DNA from: Campylobacter concisus
Lineage (GTDB): Bacteria; Campylobacterota; Campylobacteria; Campylobacterales; Campylobacteraceae
NCBI RefSeq assembly: GCF_002913225.1
Contig: NZ_PPAW01000040.1
Span: 1 to 64,000 of the forward strand
Direction: 5' to 3'
Length of the DNA stretch: 64,000 bases
Under the pieces are notes generated by a model. That model did no database searches and had not been told where the DNA came from. It saw only the letters and a list, made by a program, of their open reading frames with translations. Both the position numbers and the translations under genes were made by a program. Shown here in pieces: positions 7,921-16,289 of the stretch; within the stretch, counting starts at the first letter, position 1, and each line of letters starts with the position of its first letter.

Positions 7921-9056
7921 AAATAGATTTGCAGCCTATAAAGGTAGTTGATTTAGTAAAGGATTATTTTCGTGATGATGAGAGTAGTCAAGTTAGCGGA
8001 TATGGTGGCAGACTAAATATCCGCCCAAAATATCAAAGAGAGTATGTCTACGATGATAAAAAGCGAAATGCGGTCATTGACACTGTTATAAAAGGCTTTC
8101 CGCTTAATACCATTTACTGGGCTAGACAAACAATGTCTAGCAATGAAGCAGAATTTGAAGTGCTAGATGGGCAACAAAGGACTATCTCAATTTGCGAATA
8201 TGTAAAAGGAAGTTTTAGTATAGAAATAAATGGTCAGCCAAAACTATTTGATAATCTTACAAAAGACATACAAGAAAAAATCCTAAACTACAAACTAATG
8301 GTCTATATATGTGAGGGTAGCGATAGCGAAAAATTAGACTGGTTTAAGGTCATAAATATAGCAGGTGAACAGCTAAAAGACCAAGAGTTAAGAAACGCTG
8401 TATATACAAGTGCGTGGCTGAGCGATGCAAAAGTGAAATTTTCAAAAAATAACTGCTTAGCGTATCAAAAGGGTTCAAAATACTTAACTGGTGCACCTAT
8501 AAGACAAGAATACTTAGAAACTGCTATAAAGTGGATAACTGCTAAAAGCTACGATAAAGTAGGCGATGATAAAGATATATGCGAATATATGGCAAAAAAT
8601 GCAAAAGATAGTAAAAACGCTGATGATTTATGGGGATATTTTAGTGGCGTAATAGACTGGGTAGAAATGAAATTCCCTAGATACCGTAAGGAAATGAAAG
8701 GATTGCCTTGGGGAGCCTACTATAATGAGTTTAAAAATAGCAATTTAGACAAAGATGAGTTAGAAACAATCATAAGTGAGCTAATGAAAGATAGTGATGT
8801 AGGAAGCAAGGGAGGAATTTATCCTTATTTATTGAGCGGCAATGAGAAGCATCTAAATATAAGGGCATTTGACAATAATCAAAAGCGTGAAGTCTATGAA
8901 AAGCAAAATGGAATTTGTGCGATATGTAAAAAGTATTTTGAGATAGAACAAATGGAAGCCGACCACATAATACCTTGGAGCGAGGGCGGAAAAACACAGC
9001 CTGATAATTGTCAAATGTTGTGTAAAAATTGTAACAGAACAAAATCAAATAAATAG
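7917..9056 (+). CDS. DUF262 and HNH nuclease, putative restriction partner of the methyltransferase
   Basis: A 379-residue protein. The N-terminal part is a DUF262 (GmrS/DndB-like ParB-fold) domain with the hallmark LDGQQRT (DGQQR at residues 84-88) and an upstream RPKYQREYVYD block. The C-terminal end is an HNH endonuclease: Cys334-x2-Cys337, Asp349-His350 (ADHIIPW), Asn364, and Cys369-x2-Cys372 closing the zinc site. DUF262 domains in GmrSD-type systems bind NTPs and drive cleavage of modified or foreign DNA. The start overlaps the methyltransferase stop (ATGA), suggesting translational coupling, so methylase-OFF cells may also make less nuclease. A strong terminator follows. Whether it cuts unmodified or modified sites cannot be told from sequence. 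Confidence 0.85.
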   Translation: MKIDLQPIKVVDLVKDYFRDDESSQVSGYGGRLNIRPKYQREYVYDDKKRNAVIDTVIKGFPLNTIYWARQTMSSNEAEFEVLDGQQRTISICEYVKGSFSIEINGQPKLFDNLTKDIQEKILNYKLMVYICEGSDSEKLDWFKVINIAGEQLKDQELRNAVYTSAWLSDAKVKFSKNNCLAYQKGSKYLTGAPIRQEYLETAIKWITAKSYDKVGDDKDICEYMAKNAKDSKNADDLWGYFSGVIDWVEMKFPRYRKEMKGLPWGAYYNEFKNSNLDKDELETIISELMKDSDVGSKGGIYPYLLSGNEKHLNIRAFDNNQKREVYEKQNGICAICKKYFEIEQMEADHIIPWSEGGKTQPDNCQMLCKNCNRTKSNK

Positions 9057-9066
9057 CCATCTATCC

Positions 9067-9098
9067 AAAAGTGCCATTTTGGCACTTTTGTTTTTTTC
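9067..9098 (+). terminator. Rho-independent terminator after the methyltransferase/nuclease pair
   Basis: AAAAGTGCC and GGCACTTTT form a perfect 9-bp stem around an ATTTT loop, followed by a run of T. It closes the island 11 nt after the nuclease stop. Confidence 0.9.
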
Positions 9099-9234
9099 TT
9101 ATCTAGCAATACATTTGGCACATAGAGCCTAAAATTTAAAAACTCACACTTTTTCAGCTTCAAATCATAAAACAAAATGTAAAATGCTTAAAGTAATAAA
9201 TCTTTTTAAGATTGGCTTTATATTTTAAGGATTT

Positions 9235-10476
9235 ATGATGATAGACGCTAAAAGATTTGAGAGAAATTTTAACGCTATAAGCGAGTTTGGAGCGCTAAAA
9301 GGTGGTGGGCTAACAAGGCTAGCCTTTAGCAAAGAGGACCTTGAAGCAAGAAAATTTCTTATAAATTTGATAGAAAAAAATGGCTTTAAACTTAAAATTG
9401 ACAATGTCGGCAACATCTATGCCATCTATGATGAAGGCTGCGAGGCAGACGCGAAGCCAGTTTGCGTGGGCTCTCACATAGATAGCGTGCCAAATGGTGG
9501 CTTTTATGATGGCACACTTGGTGTTATGGCTGGTCTTGAGGCGCTAACTGCAATAAAAGAGGCTGGCATCAAGCTAAAGCGCCCACTTTGGCTCATAAAT
9601 TTTAGCTGTGAGGAGTCAAGCCGCTTTAAGACAGCCACTATCGGCAGCAAGATAATAAGCGGCAAACTAAGCCAGCAAAGACTTCATGAGCTAAAAGATG
9701 AAGATGGCATCTCGCTTTTTGAGGCGATGAGTGCGGCTGGGTTTAAACCACAAAATTTAGACGAAGCCATCCTAAAAGAAAACTCCCTACACGCCTATCT
9801 TGAGCTTCACATCGAGCAAGGCCCAGTGCTTGAGCGAAGCGGCATAAGCGTTGGCGTGGTAAGCGGGATCGCAGCACCTATTAGATTTGAGATCACAATA
9901 CAGGGCAAGGCCGATCACAGCGGCGCAACTCCTATGAATATGCGCAGTGACGCCCTGCTTGCCGCCTCACACATCATAATTGCAGCAAATAAATTTGCCA
10001 AAAACAAAAAAACAGCTGTCGCGACCGTTGGCTACGTGCATGCAAAACCAGGCGTTTTAAATGTCGTGCCAGGTGAGGCAAGGCTTGGCGTTGATCTAAG
10101 AGATATCGATAAGGCTAACTTAGAGGAGCTAAATTTAGAGCTTAGAAATTTTGTGGATGAGCTAAGCCGTGAGCTTAAATTTAGCTACGAGATAAGAGAG
10201 CTAAGTAGCGACGAGCCAGTAAAACTAAGCGAACACGCCATAAATTTACTTGAAGATGAAGCCAAAAAGCTTGGCATACAAACGCTTATTTTGCCAAGTG
10301 GGGCTGGGCATGATGCGATGAATTTAACAAAGCTCGCAAGTAGCGTTGGCATGCTCTTTATCCCTTGCGTGGATGGCATCAGCCACAACACCAAAGAGGC
10401 GATAAATTTCAAAGACGCAGTAGCCGCAACAAAAATTTTAACAAATGCGCTAATAAGACTTTCAAACGAGGAGTAG
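9235..10476 (+). CDS. M20-family amidase (N-carbamoyl-amino-acid / allantoate amidohydrolase-like)
   Basis: A 413-residue Zn peptidase-like hydrolase of the AllC/HyuC branch. Seen: the metal ligands in VGSHIDSVPNGGFYDG and NFSCEESSRF, HIEQGPVLE, and the dimerisation domain segment GKADHSGATPMNMRSD, with a closing His in DGISHN. Family members remove carbamoyl or ureido groups from amino acids or allantoate. No hydantoinase or allantoinase is adjacent, so the true substrate may be another N-acyl amino acid. First gene of a run (abgA-like, pepE, dcuC, pepT) on one strand with gaps of 2-15 nt or small overlaps. Two ATGs in tandem (9235 and 9238) follow an AAGGAT site; either may be used. Confidence 0.8.
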   Translation: MMIDAKRFERNFNAISEFGALKGGGLTRLAFSKEDLEARKFLINLIEKNGFKLKIDNVGNIYAIYDEGCEADAKPVCVGSHIDSVPNGGFYDGTLGVMAGLEALTAIKEAGIKLKRPLWLINFSCEESSRFKTATIGSKIISGKLSQQRLHELKDEDGISLFEAMSAAGFKPQNLDEAILKENSLHAYLELHIEQGPVLERSGISVGVVSGIAAPIRFEITIQGKADHSGATPMNMRSDALLAASHIIIAANKFAKNKKTAVATVGYVHAKPGVLNVVPGEARLGVDLRDIDKANLEELNLELRNFVDELSRELKFSYEIRELSSDEPVKLSEHAINLLEDEAKKLGIQTLILPSGAGHDAMNLTKLASSVGMLFIPCVDGISHNTKEAINFKDAVAATKILTNALIRLSNEE

Positions 10477-10478
10477 TC

Positions 10479-11798
10479 ATGGACAAAATAGCAAATTTAG
10501 CACTATCTTTAAAAGAGGATATGATCAAAGATCGCAGATACTTTCACTCGCACCCAGAAACTGGCTGGTTTACCTTTTTTACGACTGCGGTTTTGGCAAA
10601 AAGGCTTAGCGAGCTAGGCTATGAGGTGAAGCTTGGCGAAGAGGTCGTAAAAAGCGATGCAAGGCTAGGCGTTGGCAGCAAAGAGCAGTGTCAAAAGGCG
10701 ATCGAGCGAGCAAAAAGTCTTTTAAATCCTGACGAGGCAAAATACCTTGAATGCATGAAAGATGGCCTAACTGGGCTAACAGCCTTCATCGACACAAAAA
10801 GACCTGGTAAATTTAGCGCTTTTAGATTTGACATCGATAGCGTTGATGTGACAGAGAGTGCAGAGGCTGCTCATAGACCTTGCAAAGAGGGTTTTGGCTC
10901 AGATATCGCTGGTATCACGCACGCTTGTGGGCACGATGGACACATGGCGATGGGTCTAGCGCTTGCAAAGCTGATCGCTAAAAATTTAGATGATTTTAAT
11001 GGCAAATTTAAATTTATATTTCAAACCGCAGAAGAGGGCACAAGAGGCGCTGTGGCTATGGAGGCTGCTGGGGTGCTTGACGGGGTTGAGTACCTACTTG
11101 GCGGACACATCGGCTTTCAAGCAGAAACAAATGGGGGCATAGTTTGTGGCACGAACAAACTGCTTGCAACTTCTAAATTTGACGTGCATATCACTGGTCG
11201 CTCAGCTCACGCAGCAGGAGCACCACAAGACGGCGCAAATGCCCTTTTAGCAGCATCTCAAATGGCTCTAAATATGCATGGTATCACAAGACACGCAAAG
11301 GGTGTGACTAGGATAAATGTGGGTGTTTTAAGAGCAGGTGAGGGCAGAAACGTCATAGCACCAAACGGCTATCTAGCCTGCGAAACAAGGGGCGAGGATA
11401 CAAATTTAAATGAGTTTATGTATAAAAAATGTATGGATATCGTAAAAGGCGTGAGTAAAATTTACGGCGTCGAGAGCAAGGTTGTGATGACAGGGGGCAC
11501 AAGCGGGGCAAATAGCGACAAAGAGGTGACTGAAATTTTCTATGAAGCAGCAAAAGAGAGCCCATTTATAGATGATGATAAGATCGTTAAAGAGCTTGAC
11601 TTTGGCGCTTGCGAGGACTTCGCTCACTTTATGAGAGCTTTGCAAGATAGGGGTGCAAAGAGCGGATATATGATGATCGGTACAAATTTAAAAGCAGGCC
11701 ATCACAACAGCAAATTTGACTTTGACGAGGAGTGCTTGGTCGCTGGGGTTGATATCTATCTAAGGGCTGCTTACAAACTAAACGGAGCTAAAAAATGA
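10479..11798 (+). CDS. M20-family amidohydrolase, AbgA-like (aminobenzoyl-glutamate hydrolase subunit A type)
   Basis: The frame is open from 10365, but the ATG at 10479, just after the previous stop and preceded by GAGGAG, gives a 439-residue protein like AbgA (about 436). Seen: DRRYFHSHPETGWFTFFTT at the N-terminus, the metal motif ITHACGHDGHMAMG, AEEGTRGAVAM, the dimerisation GRSAHAAGAPQDG and a C-terminal GHHNSKFDFDE. In E. coli, AbgA with AbgB cleaves p-aminobenzoyl-glutamate. Here only one subunit is present and no AbgT transporter, so the substrate could be another N-acyl-glutamate or aspartate compound. The operon overlaps it by 4 nt with pepE. Confidence 0.8.
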   Translation: MDKIANLALSLKEDMIKDRRYFHSHPETGWFTFFTTAVLAKRLSELGYEVKLGEEVVKSDARLGVGSKEQCQKAIERAKSLLNPDEAKYLECMKDGLTGLTAFIDTKRPGKFSAFRFDIDSVDVTESAEAAHRPCKEGFGSDIAGITHACGHDGHMAMGLALAKLIAKNLDDFNGKFKFIFQTAEEGTRGAVAMEAAGVLDGVEYLLGGHIGFQAETNGGIVCGTNKLLATSKFDVHITGRSAHAAGAPQDGANALLAASQMALNMHGITRHAKGVTRINVGVLRAGEGRNVIAPNGYLACETRGEDTNLNEFMYKKCMDIVKGVSKIYGVESKVVMTGGTSGANSDKEVTEIFYEAAKESPFIDDDKIVKELDFGACEDFAHFMRALQDRGAKSGYMMIGTNLKAGHHNSKFDFDEECLVAGVDIYLRAAYKLNGAKK

Positions 11799-12493
11799 AA
11801 AATGCTTTACTAATCAGTGCTTCAAGTTACCAAGATACTGGCTACTTGAGACACTGCAAAAACTGGGTTAAGGACTTCTTGGGCGAGAGTGGCAAGGAGG
11901 AGATTTTATTTATCCCTTACGCTGGAGTTAGACGAAGTAATGACGAATACGAGCAAAAGGTGATCGACCGCCTAAAAAATAAAAATATAAAGTCGATCCA
12001 CCACTACGAGGATAAAATTTCAGCTATCAAAAACGCTAGCAGTATCGCAGTTGGTGGCGGTAATACCTTTATGCTTCTCTACACGCTTTATAAGCTAAAT
12101 TTGATTGATCCTATAAAAGAGGCTGTGGCAAACGGCGCAAAATACTTTGGCTGGTCAGCAGGCGCAAACATCGCTGGCAAGACGATGATGACGACAAATG
12201 ATATGCCTATCATCATGCCAAAGTCATTTGATAGCTTAAACATCTTCCCATATCAGATCAACCCGCACTTTATAAGTGGCAAACTAGCAGGTCATAACGG
12301 CGAGAGCAGGGAGGAGAGGCTAGAGGAGTTTTTAATAGCAAATCCAAAAGAGACTATCTACGCTTTGCCTGAGGGCACGGCTTTGCTTATAGAGGATAGC
12401 GAGGCTGAGGTCATAGGACACAGCGAAATTTTAAAATTTGAGTATCAAAAAGAGATAGAAAAAATAGAAGTTGGAACTAAATTTAAAATCTAA
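11795..12493 (+). CDS. pepE: Peptidase E (alpha-aspartyl dipeptidase, family S51)
   Basis: A 232-residue cytoplasmic serine dipeptidase specific for peptides with N-terminal aspartate. The catalytic triad is visible: Ser121 in GWSAGAN, Asp136 in MTTNDMP and His158 in INPHFISG, matching the positions in E. coli PepE. The VGGGNTF block precedes the nucleophile. Its start overlaps the stop of the AbgA-like gene (ATGA), indicating coupling. With DcuC downstream this suggests that the operon releases aspartate or related acids for anaerobic dicarboxylate metabolism. Confidence 0.92.
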   Translation: MKNALLISASSYQDTGYLRHCKNWVKDFLGESGKEEILFIPYAGVRRSNDEYEQKVIDRLKNKNIKSIHHYEDKISAIKNASSIAVGGGNTFMLLYTLYKLNLIDPIKEAVANGAKYFGWSAGANIAGKTMMTTNDMPIIMPKSFDSLNIFPYQINPHFISGKLAGHNGESREERLEEFLIANPKETIYALPEGTALLIEDSEAEVIGHSEILKFEYQKEIEKIEVGTKFKI

Positions 12494-12507
12494 ACAAGGA
12501 GAGAGGT

Positions 12508-13818
12508 ATGGAATCATTCAAGCTAATTGCTGCCATTCTTGGCATCGTTGCAGTTGTAGCACTTCTAGTCTTAAAAAAAGAGACAAGAACGGTGCTAATA
12601 GGTGTTGGTTTGGTGCTTTGTATAATCGCACTAAAACCGATGGGGGCACTAAGTGCTTTTACTGACTATATGACTAAAGCAGGGCTTATAAAAGCTATTT
12701 GTGCGAGTATGGGTTTTGCTTTTGTTATGAAATACACAATGTGCGATAAGCACCTTGTTGCGCTTCTTACAAAGCCACTTAAAAACGTGGGATTTATCTT
12801 GATCCCTGTAACAACCGTGCTAACTTACTTTATAAACATAGCCATTCCTTCAGCTGCTGGCTGCTCTGCTGCTGTTGGTGCGACACTTATACCGCTTCTA
12901 ATGGCTTCAGGCGTTCGCCCTGCGATGGCTGGTGCGGCTGTTTTTGCAGGTACATTTGGCTCAGTCCTAAGCCCAGGCTCTGCGCACAACATATATGTGG
13001 CTGACCTTGTTAAAAAGACAGTTGAGGGCTACACAGTTCAAGACATCATAAAAGTGCAAATTCCTAGCGCATTTACAGCTCTTGTTATCGTAGTTGTCAT
13101 GCTAACTATCGTTGCAATACTTTTTAAAGACTATCAAAAAGGTACAAATTTCACTCTTGAAAATGGCGCAGCTAGCGAAGAGAAGTCAGCGTTTAAAGTA
13201 AATTTGATCTACGCTATTATGCCACTTGTCCCACTTGTCATCTTGGTTATCGGCGGAACAAGCCTTGCAAAAGACTATAGCTTTTTGGCATGGACAAAGA
13301 TGGGCGTTGCCGAGGCGATGATACTTGGTGCTATCATAGCTATCTTTGCTACGCTTACAAACCCACAAAAGATCACAAAAGAGTTCTTTAACGGCATGGG
13401 TCACGCTTACGCTGATGTTATCGGTATCATCATCGCAGCTGGCGTCTTTGTCGCAGGTCTAAAGGCGTGCGGAGCTGTTGATGTGGTCATAGCGTGGCTA
13501 AAAACAGATCAAAGCTACGTTAAATTTGGCGGAACATTTGTGCCATTTATCATGGGTATAGTTACAGGTTCAGGCGACGCTGCTACATTTGCATTTAACG
13601 AAGCTGTCACAACAAATGCTGCTGCTCTTGGCTTTGAGCAAGATAAACTTGGTATGGCTGCAGCCATCGCTGGCTCACTTGGACGTTCAGCTTCTCCGAT
13701 CGCTGGTGCAGCTATCGTTTGTGCTGGTATCGCTATGGTTAGCCCAGTCGAGCTTGCAAAAAGAACGTTTTTGGGAATGTTTCTCTCTGTTGTGGCGATC
13801 GCATTTTTCGTCATCTAA
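12508..13818 (+). CDS. dcuC: Anaerobic C4-dicarboxylate transporter, DcuC family
   Basis: A 436-residue polytopic inner-membrane protein with about 12 hydrophobic segments. It shows DcuC-type blocks such as IPSAAGCSAAVGATLIPLL, GTFGSVLSPGSAHNIYVADL and, near the end, GSGDAATFAFNEAV and LGRSASPIAGAAI. DcuC family members exchange or export C4-dicarboxylates such as succinate, fumarate and aspartate. It stands between two peptidase genes, 14 nt after pepE behind an AAGGAGAG site, so export of the acid product or import of an acidic substrate of the operon is a fair inference. Confidence 0.88.
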   Translation: MESFKLIAAILGIVAVVALLVLKKETRTVLIGVGLVLCIIALKPMGALSAFTDYMTKAGLIKAICASMGFAFVMKYTMCDKHLVALLTKPLKNVGFILIPVTTVLTYFINIAIPSAAGCSAAVGATLIPLLMASGVRPAMAGAAVFAGTFGSVLSPGSAHNIYVADLVKKTVEGYTVQDIIKVQIPSAFTALVIVVVMLTIVAILFKDYQKGTNFTLENGAASEEKSAFKVNLIYAIMPLVPLVILVIGGTSLAKDYSFLAWTKMGVAEAMILGAIIAIFATLTNPQKITKEFFNGMGHAYADVIGIIIAAGVFVAGLKACGAVDVVIAWLKTDQSYVKFGGTFVPFIMGIVTGSGDAATFAFNEAVTTNAAALGFEQDKLGMAAAIAGSLGRSASPIAGAAIVCAGIAMVSPVELAKRTFLGMFLSVVAIAFFVI

Positions 13819-13827
13819 GGATGAAAG

Positions 13828-15051
13828 ATGGATATCGTAGAGAGATTTATAAACTATACGAAATTTAACACCACGACAAATAAAGAGAATGGATTAAAAG
13901 GCATTATGCCTTCTAATCCAACCGAGTATGAGCTGGCTCTTTTTATAAAAGATGAGCTTAGCTCGCTTGGCATAAAAGATATCATCTTGCAAGAGAATGC
14001 TATCTTGATAGCAAAGATCCCTGCAAACTGTGAAAACGCCCCAAGTATCGCCTTTTTTGCGCACTTAGATACAAGTAGCGAGCAAAAAAACAACACAAAA
14101 GCTAAGATAGTAAAATACACAGGCGGCGACATCTGCCTAAACGAAGAGCAGGGCATATATCTTAAATTTAGCGACAATCCAGAGCTTAAAAAATACGTTG
14201 GTGACGACATAGTCGTAACTGACGGTACTAGCTTGCTTGGCGCTGACGATAAAGCAGCGATCGCTAGTATCGTAAATATGGCTAGCTTTTTCATGCAAAA
14301 TCCCGATGTAAAGCATGGCAAGATCGTGATCTGCTTCGTGCCTGATGAGGAGCAGGGCTTGCTTGGTGCAAAGGCGCTTGATGTAAATCTGCTTGGGGCT
14401 AGTTTTGGCTACTGCTTAGACTGCTGCGAGATAGGCGAGCTAATATACGAAAACTGGAACGCGGCTGACTGCACGATGGTCTTTAAAGGCGTTTCGGCTC
14501 ATCCGATGAACGCAAAGGGCAAGCTAGTAAATTCGCTACTTCTTGCGCATAAATTTATCTCGCTTTTGCCAGGTGGCGAAGTGCCAGAGTGCACCGAAGG
14601 CAAAGAGGGCTATTTCTGGGTGAAAGAGCTTAGCGGAAACAGCGCAAAAACGACTCTCAAGATCGACATAAGAGAATTTGACGAGGCGAAATTTCAAAAA
14701 AGGCTTGATTTTTTAAGCGATATGGCAAATTCTTTTAACAAAATTTATGGTGAGTGCTGTGAGATCACGCTAAAAACACGCTATGAAAATGTCTTTAAGT
14801 TCTTAAAAGACGAAAACTCACTGCCTATAAAACTAGCAAAAGATGCCTTTAGCGAGCTAAATATCACGCCAAACATAAAGCCTATGCGTGGCGGATACGA
14901 CGGTGCTGCGATCTCTGCAAAGGGTGTACCAACGCTAAATTTATTCACAGGGGGAAATAACTTTCACTCCGTCTTCGAGTACTTGCCAGTTAGCAGCCTA
15001 AAAGCCGCAAGCGAAGTGATCAAAAAAATCGTAATTAACGCTGCTAAATAA
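13828..15051 (+). CDS. pepT: Peptidase T (tripeptide aminopeptidase)
   Basis: A 407-residue M20B metallopeptidase that removes the N-terminal residue of tripeptides. Seen: the first metal motif FAHLDTSS, the bridging DGTSLLGADDKAAIA, the catalytic acid FVPDEEQGLLG, the lid domain VSAHPMNAKGK, and the C-terminal Zn ligand in GGNNFHSVFEYLP. It begins 9 nt after dcuC behind an AAGGATGA site and ends the run. A hairpin follows at 15061. Confidence 0.95.
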   Translation: MDIVERFINYTKFNTTTNKENGLKGIMPSNPTEYELALFIKDELSSLGIKDIILQENAILIAKIPANCENAPSIAFFAHLDTSSEQKNNTKAKIVKYTGGDICLNEEQGIYLKFSDNPELKKYVGDDIVVTDGTSLLGADDKAAIASIVNMASFFMQNPDVKHGKIVICFVPDEEQGLLGAKALDVNLLGASFGYCLDCCEIGELIYENWNAADCTMVFKGVSAHPMNAKGKLVNSLLLAHKFISLLPGGEVPECTEGKEGYFWVKELSGNSAKTTLKIDIREFDEAKFQKRLDFLSDMANSFNKIYGECCEITLKTRYENVFKFLKDENSLPIKLAKDAFSELNITPNIKPMRGGYDGAAISAKGVPTLNLFTGGNNFHSVFEYLPVSSLKAASEVIKKIVINAAK

Positions 15052-15060
15052 ACTTCATAA

Positions 15061-15088
15061 AAGCCTAGATTTAGTAAATTTAGGCTTT
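15061..15088 (+). terminator. Hairpin after pepT
   Basis: AAGCCTAGATTT pairs with AAATTTAGGCTT (one mismatch) around a short loop, followed by TAAATTTTAC. This is a probable weak intrinsic terminator of the peptidase operon. Confidence 0.6.
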
Positions 15089-15110
15089 AAATTTTACTTT
15101 CAGGACAAAA

Positions 15111-16100
15111 ATGAAGGCTTTAGCTTTGTTTAGCGGAGGGCTTGATAGCATGCTCTCTATGAAAATAATAAGCGATCAGGGTATCGAAGTGGTCGCACTT
15201 TATATGGATACTGGATTTGGCATGGATGAGGAGAAGCACGAAGTTTTAAGGCGCCGTGCAGCCTTGGCTGGGGCTAGCCTAAAGGTGGTTGATATGAGAA
15301 ACGAGTATCTTCGCAATGTGCTCTTTAACCCAAAATACGGCTACGGCAAGCAGTTTAACCCTTGCATCGACTGCCACGGATATATGTTTAAAACCGCTCT
15401 TAATATGCTAAAAAGCGAAAATGCAAATTTTATAATCACTGGCGAAGTCGTAGGACAAAGGCCGATGAGCCAGCGCAGAGACGCACTCTTTCAGGTTAAG
15501 CGCCTAGCTGATGACGAGGATGATCTAGTGCTTCGTCCGATGTGTGCTAAGCTCTTGCCACCAACTAAGCCAGAGCGCGAGGGCTGGGTCGATAGAGAGA
15601 AGCTTCTTGATATAAGCGGGCGCGATAGAAAGCCGCAACTTGCTTTGGCGAAGAAATTTGGCTTTGAGGACTTTGCAACGCCTGGAGGTGGCTGTTTGCT
15701 TACTATTGAGAGCTTTGCTGTAAAGATAAAAGACTACTTGAAATTTGATAAAGAGATGCGAGATATCGACGTTACGTGGCTAAAACTTGGTAGGCATTTG
15801 CGCTTGGTTGATGGAGCTAAAATGATAATAGGCCGTGACGAGAGCGATAACAATGCACTTTTATCTCATCCAAATGATAAATTTGAGCAGGTGAAATTTA
15901 AAGAGAGCGATGACATCGTAGGAGCTGTTAGCTTCATAGGTAAAAACGCAAGCAAAGCCGACAAAGAGCTTGCTGCAAGGCTCGCGCTAGCTTATACAAA
16001 AGCTAGCAAAGATGATGAATTTGAAGTTAGCATCGCTAATGAGAAATTTATCATCAAACCTGAAGATAAAAAGCTAGCACAAGAGTTTTTTGTGAAGTAA
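15111..16100 (+). CDS. PP-loop ATP-pyrophosphatase, predicted tRNA thiolation enzyme
   Basis: A 329-residue cytoplasmic protein. The N-terminus carries the PP-loop SGGLDSML (residues 8-15), followed by a CIDCHGYM motif and GEVVGQRPMSQRRDAL, which resemble ThiI/MnmA-type sulfur-transfer adenylating enzymes that thiolate tRNA uridine. The C-terminal third (about 230-329) resembles the NFACT-R/DUF814 domain that I recall as fused to such PP-loop enzymes in epsilonproteobacteria. Exact base target unknown. It has its own gap from pepT and is followed by a long hairpin, so it is probably a single-gene unit. Confidence 0.65.
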   Translation: MKALALFSGGLDSMLSMKIISDQGIEVVALYMDTGFGMDEEKHEVLRRRAALAGASLKVVDMRNEYLRNVLFNPKYGYGKQFNPCIDCHGYMFKTALNMLKSENANFIITGEVVGQRPMSQRRDALFQVKRLADDEDDLVLRPMCAKLLPPTKPEREGWVDREKLLDISGRDRKPQLALAKKFGFEDFATPGGGCLLTIESFAVKIKDYLKFDKEMRDIDVTWLKLGRHLRLVDGAKMIIGRDESDNNALLSHPNDKFEQVKFKESDDIVGAVSFIGKNASKADKELAARLALAYTKASKDDEFEVSIANEKFIIKPEDKKLAQEFFVK

Positions 16101-16108
16101 ATTTAAAT

Positions 16109-16141
16109 TTGCAAAGAAATTTGCTCTAAATTTCTTTGCAA
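16109..16141 (+). terminator. 14-bp hairpin after the PP-loop gene
   Basis: TTGCAAAGAAATTT pairs perfectly with AAATTTCTTTGCAA around GCTCT. The T-run after it is weak, so it may act as a terminator or as an mRNA-end stabiliser. Confidence 0.6.
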
Positions 16142-16289
16142 TATCTAAAATTTCTAATTATTTCAAATCCCCACAAAATCTAAATTTACAAAATTCCAAG
16201 TCATAAATATGTCACAACTGTACCAAAGTACAATGGTTTGATTTTAATAAAACCGTTAAATTTAGGAAAAAATTTAAAAAGGGAGATGC

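Noticed and set aside
10365-10478. A 38-residue N-terminal extension of the AbgA-like enzyme
   Set aside because: It lies inside the previous gene in another frame and has no family similarity; the ATG at 10479 behind GAGGAG fits the family start.
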